Positions 1 through 8,137 of a stretch of 50,343 nucleotides of DNA are shown here, one piece after another (the stretch's first letter is position 1; each line of letters opens with the position of its first letter). The stretch is taken from contig NZ_QKKX01000029.1 of assembly GCF_003434305.1 (NCBI RefSeq), positions 1-50,343 on the forward strand, given 5' to 3'. The translations under genes and the position numbers were made by a program. The notes under the pieces were generated by a model. The model was not told the DNA's origin, searched no databases, and was given only the letters and a program-made list of their open reading frames with translations. This stretch comes from Micromonospora sp. MW-13 (GTDB lineage: Bacteria > Actinomycetota > Actinomycetes > Mycobacteriales > Micromonosporaceae).

Positions 1-357
1 CCCGACGGTGATGACGTGAACGACTCAGCTCCATAGGCACCGCCGCCCACGTCATCGACCGCCGCCGCCCACGGTTCCGCCCGGGCCACCGTTCCCCGCC
101 GGCCGGGGACCGCACCCACGACCAGGCAACGGCCCTGCCCCGCGCCACCCTCCAACCAGGCCACGGCACCGCGTACGCCCAGGTCAGACACACCTCAATC
201 GACTACGCAAAGACCCTGCCTCAGAACCGACGGATTACCCGATCAACGTTCAAAGACACGGCACTAGCCCCGGACCCGCCGCGGATAACGAGACCTCGGA
301 CGGGCCGGCACCGCCACCAGCCGCGAGCAGGGGCGATGCACGGCGACGAGATCGCGT
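1..357. other. Left edge with no assignable gene
   Basis: I see no convincing gene here. One plus-strand frame stays open from about position 9 to 390 and reads through patches such as HTSIDYAKTLPQNRR, but it has no plausible start and resembles no family I know. It runs into the 3' end of the enoyl-CoA hydratase gene on the other strand. Base composition between about 190 and 270 is richer in A and T than the genes that follow. It could be the decayed tail of a gene that begins left of the window. Confidence 0.3.
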
Positions 358-1149
358 TCAGCGTCCCTCGAAGACCGGTTTCTGCTTGTTGACGAAGGCC
401 ATGGTGGCGGCCCGGTGGTCGACGGTGGCGCCGCAGATCGACTGGGCCTGCGCCTCGGCGGCCAGGGCGTCGGCGAGGGTGCCGGCGTCGGCGACGGAGA
501 GCTGGCGCTTGATCGCCCCGTACGCGACGGTCGGGCCGGCGGCGAGCCGGGCGGCCAGTTCCTGCGCGGTGGGCAGCACCTGCTCGTCGTCGTCGACCAG
601 CCGGGTCAGCAGGCCCAGCCGGTGGGCCTCCTCGGCGGGCACCGGCTCGGCGAGCATCAGCAGCTCGACGGCCTTGGCGTGGCCGACGAGCCGGGGCAGC
701 GTCCAAGAGGCGCCGGTGTCGGCGGCGAGCCCCACGCCGGCGAAGGCCATCAGGAAGCGGGTCCTCGGCCCGCCCACGCGGAAGTCGGCCAGGAAGGCCA
801 GCGACGCGCCGGCCCCGGCGGCCATTCCCCGGACCGCGGCGACCACCGGCTTGGGCAGGCTGGCCAGCCGGGCCGCGATCGGGTTGTAGTGGGCCCGGAC
901 GGTGGCCAGCGGGTCCGCCCCGGCCGAATCGAGCGTCTGCACGTGCTCGCGCAGGTCCTGACCCGCGCTGAACGACCCGCCCGCCCCGGCCAGCACCACC
1001 GCCCGGCAGCTACGGTCGGACTCCAGCCCGGCCAGGGCGTCCCGCAGCGCCTCCTTGAGCGCCACGTCGAGCGCGTTCATCGCCGCCGGGCGGTTCAGCG
1101 TCAGGGTGACGACGGCGTCGGTGCGGTCGACGAGCAGCGGCTCGGTCAC
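358..1149 (-). CDS. Enoyl-CoA hydratase/isomerase family protein
   Basis: A crotonase-fold protein of 263 residues, the usual family length. These enzymes hydrate 2-enoyl-CoA or isomerise the double bond in fatty-acid or aromatic-acid degradation in the cytosol. The N-terminal LTLNRPAAMNALD strand-turn, the oxyanion-hole segment around AGAGGSFSAGQDLREH, and the second segment GMAAGAGASLAFLADFRV are all visible. The start ATG lies 3 nt after the stop of the PaaX-type regulator gene, so the two are almost certainly one transcript. The SFSAGQDL motif and the PaaX neighbour suggest a PaaG/PaaB-like role in phenylacetyl-CoA breakdown, but no other paa gene is present, so the substrate is open. Confidence 0.9.
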   Translation of the reverse strand: MTEPLLVDRTDAVVTLTLNRPAAMNALDVALKEALRDALAGLESDRSCRAVVLAGAGGSFSAGQDLREHVQTLDSAGADPLATVRAHYNPIAARLASLPKPVVAAVRGMAAGAGASLAFLADFRVGGPRTRFLMAFAGVGLAADTGASWTLPRLVGHAKAVELLMLAEPVPAEEAHRLGLLTRLVDDDEQVLPTAQELAARLAAGPTVAYGAIKRQLSVADAGTLADALAAEAQAQSICGATVDHRAATMAFVNKQKPVFEGR

Positions 1150-1152
1150 GTT

Positions 1153-1971
1153 CTAACGACCCTTCTGTCGGGCGGTGCGGTTCGTGGCGTCGAGGCACTG
1201 CTCGACGTACCGGTCGGCGGCCGGCCGCAGCCGGGCGGCGTGCCGGTCGAAGAAGCTGGCCGCTGCGGTGCCGGGCCAGCGCTCGGGCAGCAGCGCCGGG
1301 GGAAGTTGCGGGTCCCGGAAGAGGAAGGTACGCCACGCGTGCACGAGCCGGAACCGCGCCGCGTACGCCTCCTCGTCGTCGCTGCGCGTGGTCACCTTGG
1401 CCAGCAACGGGCGCTGCTCGGCGACGAACTGCTCGTAGGCCCGCCCGATCTCACTGAGGTCCCACGCCCGGCGGACCACCTCCACCGCCCCCCGGGTGCC
1501 GGCGGCGTGGGACGCGGTGAACCGCTCGTACCGCACGCCCGCCTCGTCGAGCAGCAGGTCGACGTCCTCCCCCGGCCGGGTGGCCACCCACGTCTGCTCG
1601 TCGAGGGTGCCGTAGCCGAGGAAGCTCAGGTTCGCGGCGAGCCGCTGCCGTTCCCGGCGGGAGGTGGCCGTCGACAGGACGAGCAGGTCGAACCGTCCGT
1701 CCCAGCCGACCCGGCCGGTCCGGTAGATCCGGGCTGCCGCCTCGTCGAGTCGGCGGGCGGCTTTTGGTGTGATCGAATATCCCGGCCCGGAGGCCAGGCG
1801 GAGCGGGTCGAGCCAGCCCTGGCGGACCATCCGGCTCACCGCCGTCCGCACCGCCGGCGGTGCGATCCCGAGCGGCGCGAGCAGCTTGACCAGGGCGGCG
1901 ACCGGTGCACGGCCACCCCGGGGTCGGAGGTGGTCGCCGTACAGGTCGAAGAGTGCCGACCGTGCCTGCAT
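1153..1971 (-). CDS. PaaX family transcriptional regulator
   Basis: A 272-residue protein with the three-part layout of PaaX: an N-terminal winged helix (TALVKLLAPLGI-type segment, then VRTAVSRMVRQGWLDP, about residues 30-60), a central domain, and a C-terminal domain ending in the FLFRDPQLPPALLPERWPG stretch that is typical of the family. PaaX in E. coli represses the phenylacetate genes and is released by phenylacetyl-CoA. Here it is the promoter-proximal gene of a pair with an enoyl-CoA hydratase, so it probably controls that enzyme and itself. The ATG start places the N terminus 11 nt from a partly dyad-symmetric stretch. Confidence 0.88.
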   Translation of the reverse strand: MQARSALFDLYGDHLRPRGGRAPVAALVKLLAPLGIAPPAVRTAVSRMVRQGWLDPLRLASGPGYSITPKAARRLDEAAARIYRTGRVGWDGRFDLLVLSTATSRRERQRLAANLSFLGYGTLDEQTWVATRPGEDVDLLLDEAGVRYERFTASHAAGTRGAVEVVRRAWDLSEIGRAYEQFVAEQRPLLAKVTTRSDDEEAYAARFRLVHAWRTFLFRDPQLPPALLPERWPGTAAASFFDRHAARLRPAADRYVEQCLDATNRTARQKGR

Positions 1972-1982
1972 GACCGCACATT

Positions 1983-2019
1983 GTGACAGGCCTTCTCAGG
2001 ATATGCTAGATGCTGTTAC
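1983..2019. promoter_or_regulatory. Possible PaaX operator (imperfect inverted repeat)
   Basis: GTGACA at 1983-1988 faces TGTTAC at 2014-2019 across 25 nt, with one mismatch. The flanks extend the symmetry (CATTG beside the left arm, CAATG beside the right). PaaX family sites are widely spaced inverted repeats, and this one sits just upstream of the PaaX gene. The dyad is imperfect, so the call is tentative. Confidence 0.35.
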
Positions 2020-2161
2020 ATCAATGCTGCTTCGGTTTGGGTCCGGCGGTGTTCATCAGGGAAAATCGTTGGTCGGCACCGCCGCGCAGGCCGCGGTGGG
2101 TGATGGGCAAGAGGCTGTGGGGCAACCCACCGACCCTGGTGTAGGTCTGAGGGGAGACAAC

Positions 2162-2329
2162 ATGGCGGCGATGAAGCCGCGGACGGGCGACGGTCCGCTG
2201 GAAGTCACCAAGGAGGGCCGGGGCATCGTCATGCGGGTCCCGCTGGAGGGTGGTGGCCGGCTCGTCGTCGAGATGACTCCCGACGAGGCCAACGCGCTCG
2301 GCGACGCGCTGAAGTCAGCCGCCGGCTGA
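2162..2329 (+). CDS. DUF3117 domain-containing protein
   Basis: A 55-residue protein that begins MAAMKPRTGDGPLEVTKEGR and contains the MRVPLEGGGRLVVE and TPDEANALGDAL segments of DUF3117, a very short and highly conserved actinobacterial family of unknown function. The start is supported by GGGGAG about 8 nt upstream. A longer in-frame reading that begins near 1770 is not credible. It is monocistronic: a regulator gene reads away from it upstream, and a strong hairpin follows. Confidence 0.9.
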   Translation: MAAMKPRTGDGPLEVTKEGRGIVMRVPLEGGGRLVVEMTPDEANALGDALKSAAG

Positions 2330-2376
2330 CCGAGGAGCGGTCCGGCCGGCAGTCGTCGAGCGGACGGTCCATACAA

Positions 2377-2409
2377 CCCTGAGCCACCGGCCCCGCCGGT
2401 GGCTCAGGG
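2377..2409 (+). terminator. Intrinsic terminator-like hairpin after the DUF3117 gene
   Basis: A perfect 15-bp stem, with arms CCCTGAGCCACCGGC and GCCGGTGGCTCAGGG, and a 3-nt loop. No T run follows, as is usual for actinobacterial terminators. It separates the DUF3117 gene from the aminopeptidase gene. Confidence 0.75.
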
Positions 2410-2471
2410 CCTTCATCTCTGGAACGGGCGACGGGCCCGTCCTTTCGATCGTTTCTGGAGGTCGTTGCAGC

Positions 2472-3944
2472 GTGCTGGCCATCCGTCTGGTGAGCGGACC
2501 CGAGCGGCCCGACTCCCTGGCCCTGCCCATCCGACCCGCCGGGACGGCCGAGGGCAGGGACGCCTTGGTCACGCTGCAGGCCGGCCTGCCCGCGCCCGAC
2601 GACGTGCTGGCCGAGGCGGCCGCCCTCGCATCCGCGGCCCGGGCCACCGGGCGGGCCGGCGAGGTGCACGTGCACCTGCGTCCCGGGCGCGCCCCGGGCC
2701 GGCTGCTGCTGGCCGGGGTCGGCGCCGGCGACGAGGCCGGATGGCGCGCGGCGGGCGCCGCGCTGGCCCGGGCCGCGAGAGATGAGACACATCTCACGGT
2801 CGGGCTGCCGGGCGACGCCCCGGCCGAGGCGGTGCGTGGCCTCGTCGAGGGGCTGCTGCTGGCGTCCTACCGGTTCCGGCTGACCGAGGCCGGCGAACGG
2901 CCCGCCCTGGCCGGCGTCGACGTGCTGGTGACCGACCCGTCCCGGTACGCCGACGTGCTGACCGCGGCCGAGGTCACCGCGCGGATGACCCACCTGGCCC
3001 GGGACCTGACCAACACCCCGTCCTCGGTCAAGAACCCGCAGTGGTTCGCCGAGCAGGTCGAGTCGGCGGCGGCCGACCAGCCCGACCTGCATCTGCGCGT
3101 GCGGCAGCCGGACGAGCTGGCCGCGGAGGGCTTCGGCGGCATCCTCGCCGTCGGGGGCGGCTCGGCCAGTGGACCCCGCCTCGTCGAGCTGGACTGGCGT
3201 CCGGCCGGCGCGCGTACCCACGTGGTGCTGGTCGGCAAGGGGATCACCTTCGACACCGGCGGTATCTCGATCAAGCCGGTGCCGGCGATGAAGCTGATGC
3301 GCAAGGACATGGCCGGGGCCGCCGCGGTGGTCGCCGCCACCCTGGGCGCGGCGGCGCTGCGGCTGCCGGTCCGGGTCACCACCCTGGCGCCGCTGGCCGA
3401 GAACGCGGTAAGCGGGTCGGCGTTCCGCCCCGGCGACGTCGTCTCGCACTACGGCGGGGTCACCAGCGAGACCACCAACTCCGACGCCGAGGGGCGGCTG
3501 GTGCTCGCCGACGCGCTGGCGTACGCCGCCGCCGAGCTCAGGCCCGACCTGCTGCTCGACCTGGCGACCCTGACCGGCGCGAACGCGGTGGCGCTCGGCA
3601 AGCACACGGGCGCCCTCTACTCCGACAACGACGAGTTGGCCGCCGACCTGCTGGCGGCGATCGACGCGGCCGGCGAGGCGGCCTGGCGGATGCCGCTGCC
3701 GGCCGACTACGTCGAGCACCTCGGCAGCGAGGTGGCCGACCTGTACAGCGCCCCCAACCAGGGGGCCGGCTCGGTGCTGGCCGCGCTCTACCTGCGCGAG
3801 TTCACCGGCGACCTGCGGGGACGCTGGCTGCACATCGACATGTCCGCGCCGTCCTGGGCCGACGGCGACGCCGCCGAGCTGTCCCGGGGCGCCACCGGCT
3901 GGGGCGTCCGGGGCCTGCTGCGCTGGCTCGGCACCCTCGCCTGA
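2472..3944 (+). CDS. pepA: Leucyl aminopeptidase (M17 family)
   Basis: A cytosolic metalloexopeptidase of 490 residues that removes N-terminal residues, leucine by preference, and recycles peptides and glutathione conjugates. The N-terminal macro-like domain spans about residues 1-170. The catalytic half has the metal ligands in VGKGITFDTGGIS (about 254-266), the RKDMAGAAAV segment, and the family signature NSDAEGRLVLADAL (from about 336; the classic form is NTDAEGRL). The start is a GTG preceded by a GGAGG run. It is transcribed alone between a hairpin and the converging O-methyltransferase gene. Alternative roles of PepA, such as DNA binding in E. coli, cannot be judged here. Confidence 0.95.
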   Translation: MLAIRLVSGPERPDSLALPIRPAGTAEGRDALVTLQAGLPAPDDVLAEAAALASAARATGRAGEVHVHLRPGRAPGRLLLAGVGAGDEAGWRAAGAALARAARDETHLTVGLPGDAPAEAVRGLVEGLLLASYRFRLTEAGERPALAGVDVLVTDPSRYADVLTAAEVTARMTHLARDLTNTPSSVKNPQWFAEQVESAAADQPDLHLRVRQPDELAAEGFGGILAVGGGSASGPRLVELDWRPAGARTHVVLVGKGITFDTGGISIKPVPAMKLMRKDMAGAAAVVAATLGAAALRLPVRVTTLAPLAENAVSGSAFRPGDVVSHYGGVTSETTNSDAEGRLVLADALAYAAAELRPDLLLDLATLTGANAVALGKHTGALYSDNDELAADLLAAIDAAGEAAWRMPLPADYVEHLGSEVADLYSAPNQGAGSVLAALYLREFTGDLRGRWLHIDMSAPSWADGDAAELSRGATGWGVRGLLRWLGTLA

Positions 3945-3986
3945 CCGCCGCGCGCCCCGCGACCGGTCGACCCGGGGCGGGGCGGT

Positions 3987-4637
3987 TCAGCACTTGACGG
4001 CGGCGAGCAGGCCGTGCCCGACGGGTAGCAACGCCGGCGTCCAGTGCTCGGACTCCCGGATCGCCTTGATCGTCTCCCGGGTGGTCACCGTCTCCACGTC
4101 CCGGGCGGCCGGGTCGCCGATCCGGCCGTCGGCCAGGGTGCCGTGCAGCGCGAGCACCCCGCCGGGGCGCAGCAGCCGCAGCGCCGCGTCCACGCAGGAG
4201 CTGAAGCTGGTGGCGTCGGTGTCGACGAAGACCAGGTCGTACGCGCCGTCGGCGAGCCGGGGGAGGACGTCCAGGGCCCGGCCGGTGATGATCCGGGTGC
4301 GCCCGGCGGGGAAGCCCGCCTCGGCGAAGATCCGGCGGGCGATCCGCTGGTGCTCCACCTCCACGTCGATCGTGGTGAGGACGCCGTCCGTGCGCATGCC
4401 GCGCAGCAGCCACAGCCCGCTGACCCCGGTACCGGTGCCGATCTCCACCACCGCCCGGGCGCTGCCGGCGGCGGCGAGCAGCCGCAGCGCCGCCCCCGCG
4501 CCCGGGGTGACCGCGTCGAGGCCCACCTCGCGGGCGAGGCTGCGGGCGGTCCGCAGCACGAGGTCCTCGGTGACGTACGACTCGGCGAACTGGAGCGCCT
4601 GGGTCGTCGAACTGCCGGAACTGGCGGCCGTGGCGAT
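3987..4637 (-). CDS. O-methyltransferase (Rv1220c-like), apparently with an AUC start
   Basis: A class I SAM-dependent O-methyltransferase related to catechol/caffeoyl-CoA types. It has the SAM motif VVEIGTGTGVSGLWLL, the acidic loop TIDVEVEH, and VFVDTDATSF near the metal site. The first ATG/GTG/TTG codon in frame is the GTG at 4559, but it falls inside the conserved N-terminal helix (upstream codons read QFAESYVTED). Extending to an ATC codon at 4635-4637 gives 216 residues, close to Rv1220c of M. tuberculosis, with GGAGG 6 nt upstream. No other in-frame start exists before a TGA. The gene lies next to htrA as in mycobacteria. The physiological substrate is unknown. Confidence 0.8.
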   Translation of the reverse strand: MATAASSGSSTTQALQFAESYVTEDLVLRTARSLAREVGLDAVTPGAGAALRLLAAAGSARAVVEIGTGTGVSGLWLLRGMRTDGVLTTIDVEVEHQRIARRIFAEAGFPAGRTRIITGRALDVLPRLADGAYDLVFVDTDATSFSSCVDAALRLLRPGGVLALHGTLADGRIGDPAARDVETVTTRETIKAIRESEHWTPALLPVGHGLLAAVKC

Positions 4638-4780
4638 GGGACACCTCCGTCAGGGGCGGGTTGGCGCTATGAGCCTAGAGGCGGGGCCGAACGGGCGCAG
4701 CCGCGAGTCCGGTCCCGGACGATCACCGTGGAACGTGCCCGGACGGGAGGTTGCTGGCGAACGATCACGGACGGCAACCG

Positions 4781-4810
4781 CTGACTGCACTCGCGGCATT
4801 CGTGTAATCC
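4781..4810 (+). promoter_or_regulatory. Candidate sigma-70-type promoter of htrA
   Basis: CTGACT at 4781-4786 and TAATCC at 4805-4810 are separated by 18 nt and lie about 85 nt upstream of the htrA start. Further upstream, GGAAC at about 4733 followed after 15 nt by GTT faintly resembles an ECF-type promoter, but the spacing is short. Confidence 0.35.
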
Positions 4811-4895
4811 TGGATGCGGTATCCCCCCGTCGTCGGGACCGGCCTCCCGTGCCGGTCCGCCGAAGCGGGGAGCCGGGGACGACTGGGAGGCCTAC

Positions 4896-6230
4896 GTGAC
4901 CGACGGCTGGGACTGGCGCCAGCCCGGGGGAACTCCGACGCCGGGGGGCCCGCCGGGGAGCGGGGCGACGCCGGCCGGGTCCCCTGGGGCGTCCGACGGC
5001 CCCCCGGGTGGCCCGACGAGCTCGCCCTGGTGGTCCGACGCGCTCGCCGACCCGTGGCGGGACCCGTACGCCCCCGCGGCGGTGGTCGTGCCCGGCCCGG
5101 TCGGGCCCGCCGACGCAGAGCCGGAGCCGGTCACCGACCCGGACGCGCCCGGCCGGCCGACCCTGCGCCAGTTGCTGCTGATCCCGCTGATCACCGCGCT
5201 GCTCGCCGGCACCCTCGGCGGCGCCCTCGGGTACGCCTTCGCGGTGCGCGGCGGCGTGACCGGCGGGACCGTGCTCGGCGCCGGTGCCGCCGACCCGCCC
5301 GCGCTCGCCCAGCGCCGGCCGGAGTCGCTGGCCGGGGTCGCCGAGAAGGTCCTGCCCAGCGTGGTGACGGTCCGGGTGGCCAGCCTGGGCGGCACCAGCG
5401 AGGGGTCGGGCTTCATCGTCAGCACCGACGGGCACGTGGTCACCAACGACCACGTCGTCGCCGGTGGCACCGGCAAGGCGACGGTGGTCTTCAACGACGG
5501 CAGCACCGCCGCCGCCACCGTGGTCGGCCGGGACCCGGAGTCCGATCTCGCGGTGATCAAGGTGTCCCGCGCCGGCCTGCGGCCGGTGGAGTTCGGCGAC
5601 TCCGACGCGCTCGCGGTCGGCGACCCCGTGCTGGCCGTCGGCTCGCCGCTGTCGCTGGCGAACACGGTGACCGCCGGCATCGTGAGCGCCGTGGACCGGA
5701 CGATGCAGGCCGGCGAGCCCGGCGGCCCCACCCGCTACTACGCGGCCATCCAGACCGACGCCGCCGTCAACCACGGCAACTCCGGCGGCCCGCTGGTGGA
5801 CGGGGCGGGGCGGGTGGTCGGGGTGAACTCGACGATCAAGTCACTGGTGGCCGACGGCCAGGAGGCCGGCAACATCGGGCTCGCCTTCGCCATCCCGATC
5901 AATCAGGCGAAACGGGTCACCCAGGACATCATCGGCACCGGCAAGGCCCGGCGTACGGTGATCGGCGCCCAGGTCGGCGGGACCGGCGGGGCCAGCGGCG
6001 GCGCGGGCGGCGTACGGCTGGCGGCGGTGGAACCGGCCGGTCCGGCGGCCGGGGCCGGGCTGCGGGCGGGGGACGTCATCCTGCGGCTCAACGGCCGCCC
6101 GATGACCGACCCCACCGATCTGATCGCCCTGGTGCGGAAGTTCGCCCCGGGGTCGGTGGTGACGGTGGAGTACCGGCGTGGGTCGAACCGGCAGAACGCC
6201 TCGGTGACCCTGGCCGCGGACGCCAAGTGA
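4896..6230 (+). CDS. htrA: Membrane-anchored serine protease HtrA/DegP type with PDZ domain
   Basis: An S1C-family quality-control protease of the cell envelope, 444 residues long. In order: a Gly/Pro-rich cytoplasmic N terminus (1-85), one membrane segment (about 90-115, LRQLLLIPLITALLAGTLGG), a trypsin-like domain with His186 in TNDHVV, Asp217 in ESDLAVI and Ser296 in GNSGGP, and a C-terminal PDZ domain (about 345-440) with the AGLRAGDVILRLNG turn. The GTG start has GGGAGG 5 nt upstream. tatB follows in the same direction 74 nt later. In mycobacteria htrA follows sigE and rseA; neither is present here. Confidence 0.95.
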   Translation: MTDGWDWRQPGGTPTPGGPPGSGATPAGSPGASDGPPGGPTSSPWWSDALADPWRDPYAPAAVVVPGPVGPADAEPEPVTDPDAPGRPTLRQLLLIPLITALLAGTLGGALGYAFAVRGGVTGGTVLGAGAADPPALAQRRPESLAGVAEKVLPSVVTVRVASLGGTSEGSGFIVSTDGHVVTNDHVVAGGTGKATVVFNDGSTAAATVVGRDPESDLAVIKVSRAGLRPVEFGDSDALAVGDPVLAVGSPLSLANTVTAGIVSAVDRTMQAGEPGGPTRYYAAIQTDAAVNHGNSGGPLVDGAGRVVGVNSTIKSLVADGQEAGNIGLAFAIPINQAKRVTQDIIGTGKARRTVIGAQVGGTGGASGGAGGVRLAAVEPAGPAAGAGLRAGDVILRLNGRPMTDPTDLIALVRKFAPGSVVTVEYRRGSNRQNASVTLAADAK

Positions 6231-6304
6231 GACCCGTTCACCCCCTCCCGATCGGGCGTCCGACGTGCGTAGTCTTGGCCTGACGCCGACGAGGAGGCCC
6301 AGCA

Positions 6305-6739
6305 GTGTTCGAGAACCTGAACTGGTGGGAGATCGGTGCGCTGTTGCTCCTGGCGCTGCTGATCTTCGGTGACCGGCTGCCCGTCGTGATCAACGACGGG
6401 CTGCGGATGGTCCGTAACCTGCGCGCCATGGCCCGTAACGCGACCGGCGACCTGAGCCGGGAGCTGGGCACCGACATCCAGCTGGAGGACCTGCACCCGA
6501 AGGCCTTCATCCGCAAGCACCTGCTCAGCGAGGAGGACGAGCAGGCGATCCGGAAGCCGTTGCAGGGCGTGTACGACAACCTGCGGGCCGACGTCACCGG
6601 CGTGCACGACGACCTGAAGAACGTGGCCGCCGCGGCGGACCTGCGGACGAAGACCCCCGGCGGTTCGGCCGCGGCCCCCACGGGCGATGCCGCGAAGACC
6701 CCCGCCCCCCGCACGGCCAGCTACGACGACGCCACCTGA
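6305..6739 (+). CDS. tatB: Sec-independent protein translocase TatB
   Basis: A small membrane component of the twin-arginine translocase, 144 residues long. It has a short N terminus (MFENLNWWEIGAL), one membrane helix at about residues 7-24, the hinge with conserved acidic and Gly residues (LLIFGDRLP), an amphipathic helix (VINDGLRMVRNLRAMARNATGD) and a long charged tail that ends in an Ala/Pro-rich segment. The start is a GTG with GAGGAGG upstream. tatA and tatC are not nearby, as expected for actinobacteria in which tatB sits with htrA. Confidence 0.92.
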   Translation: MFENLNWWEIGALLLLALLIFGDRLPVVINDGLRMVRNLRAMARNATGDLSRELGTDIQLEDLHPKAFIRKHLLSEEDEQAIRKPLQGVYDNLRADVTGVHDDLKNVAAAADLRTKTPGGSAAAPTGDAAKTPAPRTASYDDAT

Positions 6740-6766
6740 CCGGCCCGCCCCGGGCTGGAAGCCGAA

Positions 6767-6800
6767 CGGGGGCGGCGCTCCGTCCGGAGCGCCGCCCCCG
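6767..6800. terminator. Bidirectional terminator between tatB and mrp
   Basis: A perfect 16-bp stem (CGGGGGCGGCGCTCCG and its complement) with a 2-nt centre, followed by GTTTCC on the plus side. It sits between two converging genes and can serve both. Confidence 0.85.
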
Positions 6801-6823
6801 TTTCCGTACGACGGGTGGCCGGG

Positions 6824-7969
6824 TCAGCGACCGGCGGGCTTGAGGCCGAGCGGCCTGCCGAGCAGCGACTCCCGCCGCACCGCCAGCCGGTCGGCGACCC
6901 CGTCCAGGGCCTTCGCCGCCGGCGACTCCGGCTCGGCCAGCACGATCGGGTTGCCGGCGTCACCGGCCTCCCGGACCCGGGTGTCCAGCGGCACCTGACC
7001 CAGCAGCGGCACCTGGGCGCCGATCGTCCGGGTCAGCGAGTCGGCGACCGCCGCGCCTCCGCCGGAGCCGAAGACCTCCATCCGGGTGCCGTCGGGCAGC
7101 TCCAGCCACGACATGTTCTCGATCACGCCGACCACCCGCTGGTGGGTCTGCAACGCGATCGCGCCGGCCCGCTCGGCCACCTCGGCGGCGGCGGCCTGCG
7201 GGGTGGTCACCACCAGGATCTCCGCGTTCGGCAGGAGTTGGGCCAGCGAGATGGCCACGTCGCCGGTGCCCGGGGGCAGGTCCAGCAGGAGCACGTCCAG
7301 GTCGCCCCAGTAGACGTCGGCGAGGAACTGCTGCAACGCCCGGTGCAGCATCGGGCCGCGCCACACCACGGCGGCGTTGCCGGCGGTGAACATGCCGATC
7401 GAGATGACCTTCACGCCGTGCGACTGCGGCGGCATGATCATGTCCTCGACGCGGGTGGGGCGGCCGTCGGCGCCGAGCATCCGGGGCACCGAGTGCCCGT
7501 AGATGTCCGCGTCCACCACGCCCACCGAGAGGCCCCGGGCGGCCAGCGCGGCGGCCAGGTTGACGGTGACGCTGGACTTGCCCACGCCGCCCTTGCCGCT
7601 GGCTACCGCGTACACGCGGGTGCGGGAACCGGGCTGGGCGAAAGGGATCACCGGCTCTGCGGCGCCGCCGCCGCGCAGCTTCGCCTGGAGGCCCTGGCGC
7701 TGCTCGGGGCTCATCACCCCGAACTCGATCTCCACCCCGGTCACGCCGGGCACCGCGCCCACGGCGGCGGTGATGTCGGTGCGCAGCTTGTCCTTCAGCG
7801 GGCAGCCAGCCACGGTGAGCAGCAGCTCGACCCGGACCACGCCGTCGTCGCCGACCTGGGCGGAGCGGACCATGCCGAGGTCGGTGATGGGCCGGCGGAT
7901 CTCCGGGTCGTCGACGGTGGCCAGGGCGGCCTGGACGGCGTCCTCGACGGTGCTGACGGGTGCTGACAT
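6824..7969 (-). CDS. mrp: Mrp/NBP35-family iron-sulfur cluster carrier ATPase
   Basis: A P-loop ATPase of 381 residues thought to carry and deliver Fe-S clusters in the cytosol. An N-terminal DUF59/MIP18 domain (about 1-95, VDDPEIRRPITDLGMV) precedes the deviant Walker A box SGKGGVGKSS (about 124-132), switch I around DADIYGHSVPRML, and the DLPPGTGD Walker B region. I place the start at the ATG giving MSAPVSTVEDA; longer readings add a Pro-rich stretch with no support. A CxxC cluster ligand pair is not obvious, as in many actinobacterial members. It converges on tatB. Confidence 0.92.
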   Translation of the reverse strand: MSAPVSTVEDAVQAALATVDDPEIRRPITDLGMVRSAQVGDDGVVRVELLLTVAGCPLKDKLRTDITAAVGAVPGVTGVEIEFGVMSPEQRQGLQAKLRGGGAAEPVIPFAQPGSRTRVYAVASGKGGVGKSSVTVNLAAALAARGLSVGVVDADIYGHSVPRMLGADGRPTRVEDMIMPPQSHGVKVISIGMFTAGNAAVVWRGPMLHRALQQFLADVYWGDLDVLLLDLPPGTGDVAISLAQLLPNAEILVVTTPQAAAAEVAERAGAIALQTHQRVVGVIENMSWLELPDGTRMEVFGSGGGAAVADSLTRTIGAQVPLLGQVPLDTRVREAGDAGNPIVLAEPESPAAKALDGVADRLAVRRESLLGRPLGLKPAGR

Positions 7970-8137
7970 GCCCGCAATGCTACGTCGGGGGCGATCCGTG
8001 CCGGCCGCTGGCGGGCCTGGTGTGAGCGAATCGATGGCCCCGACGGTCACCGCGCCGGCCCGCCGGCCCGCGGGTGGCCGCGCCCGACCTTCGCAGGCCG
8101 GAGGGGGTCCCGGGCCGGAGGGTCACGAGCCCGGTGG

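Noticed and set aside
3802..4644. A 280-residue minus-strand frame starting at the GTG behind GGAGG
   Set aside because: It is a shifted frame of the O-methyltransferase with Arg/Gly/Pro composition and no domain.
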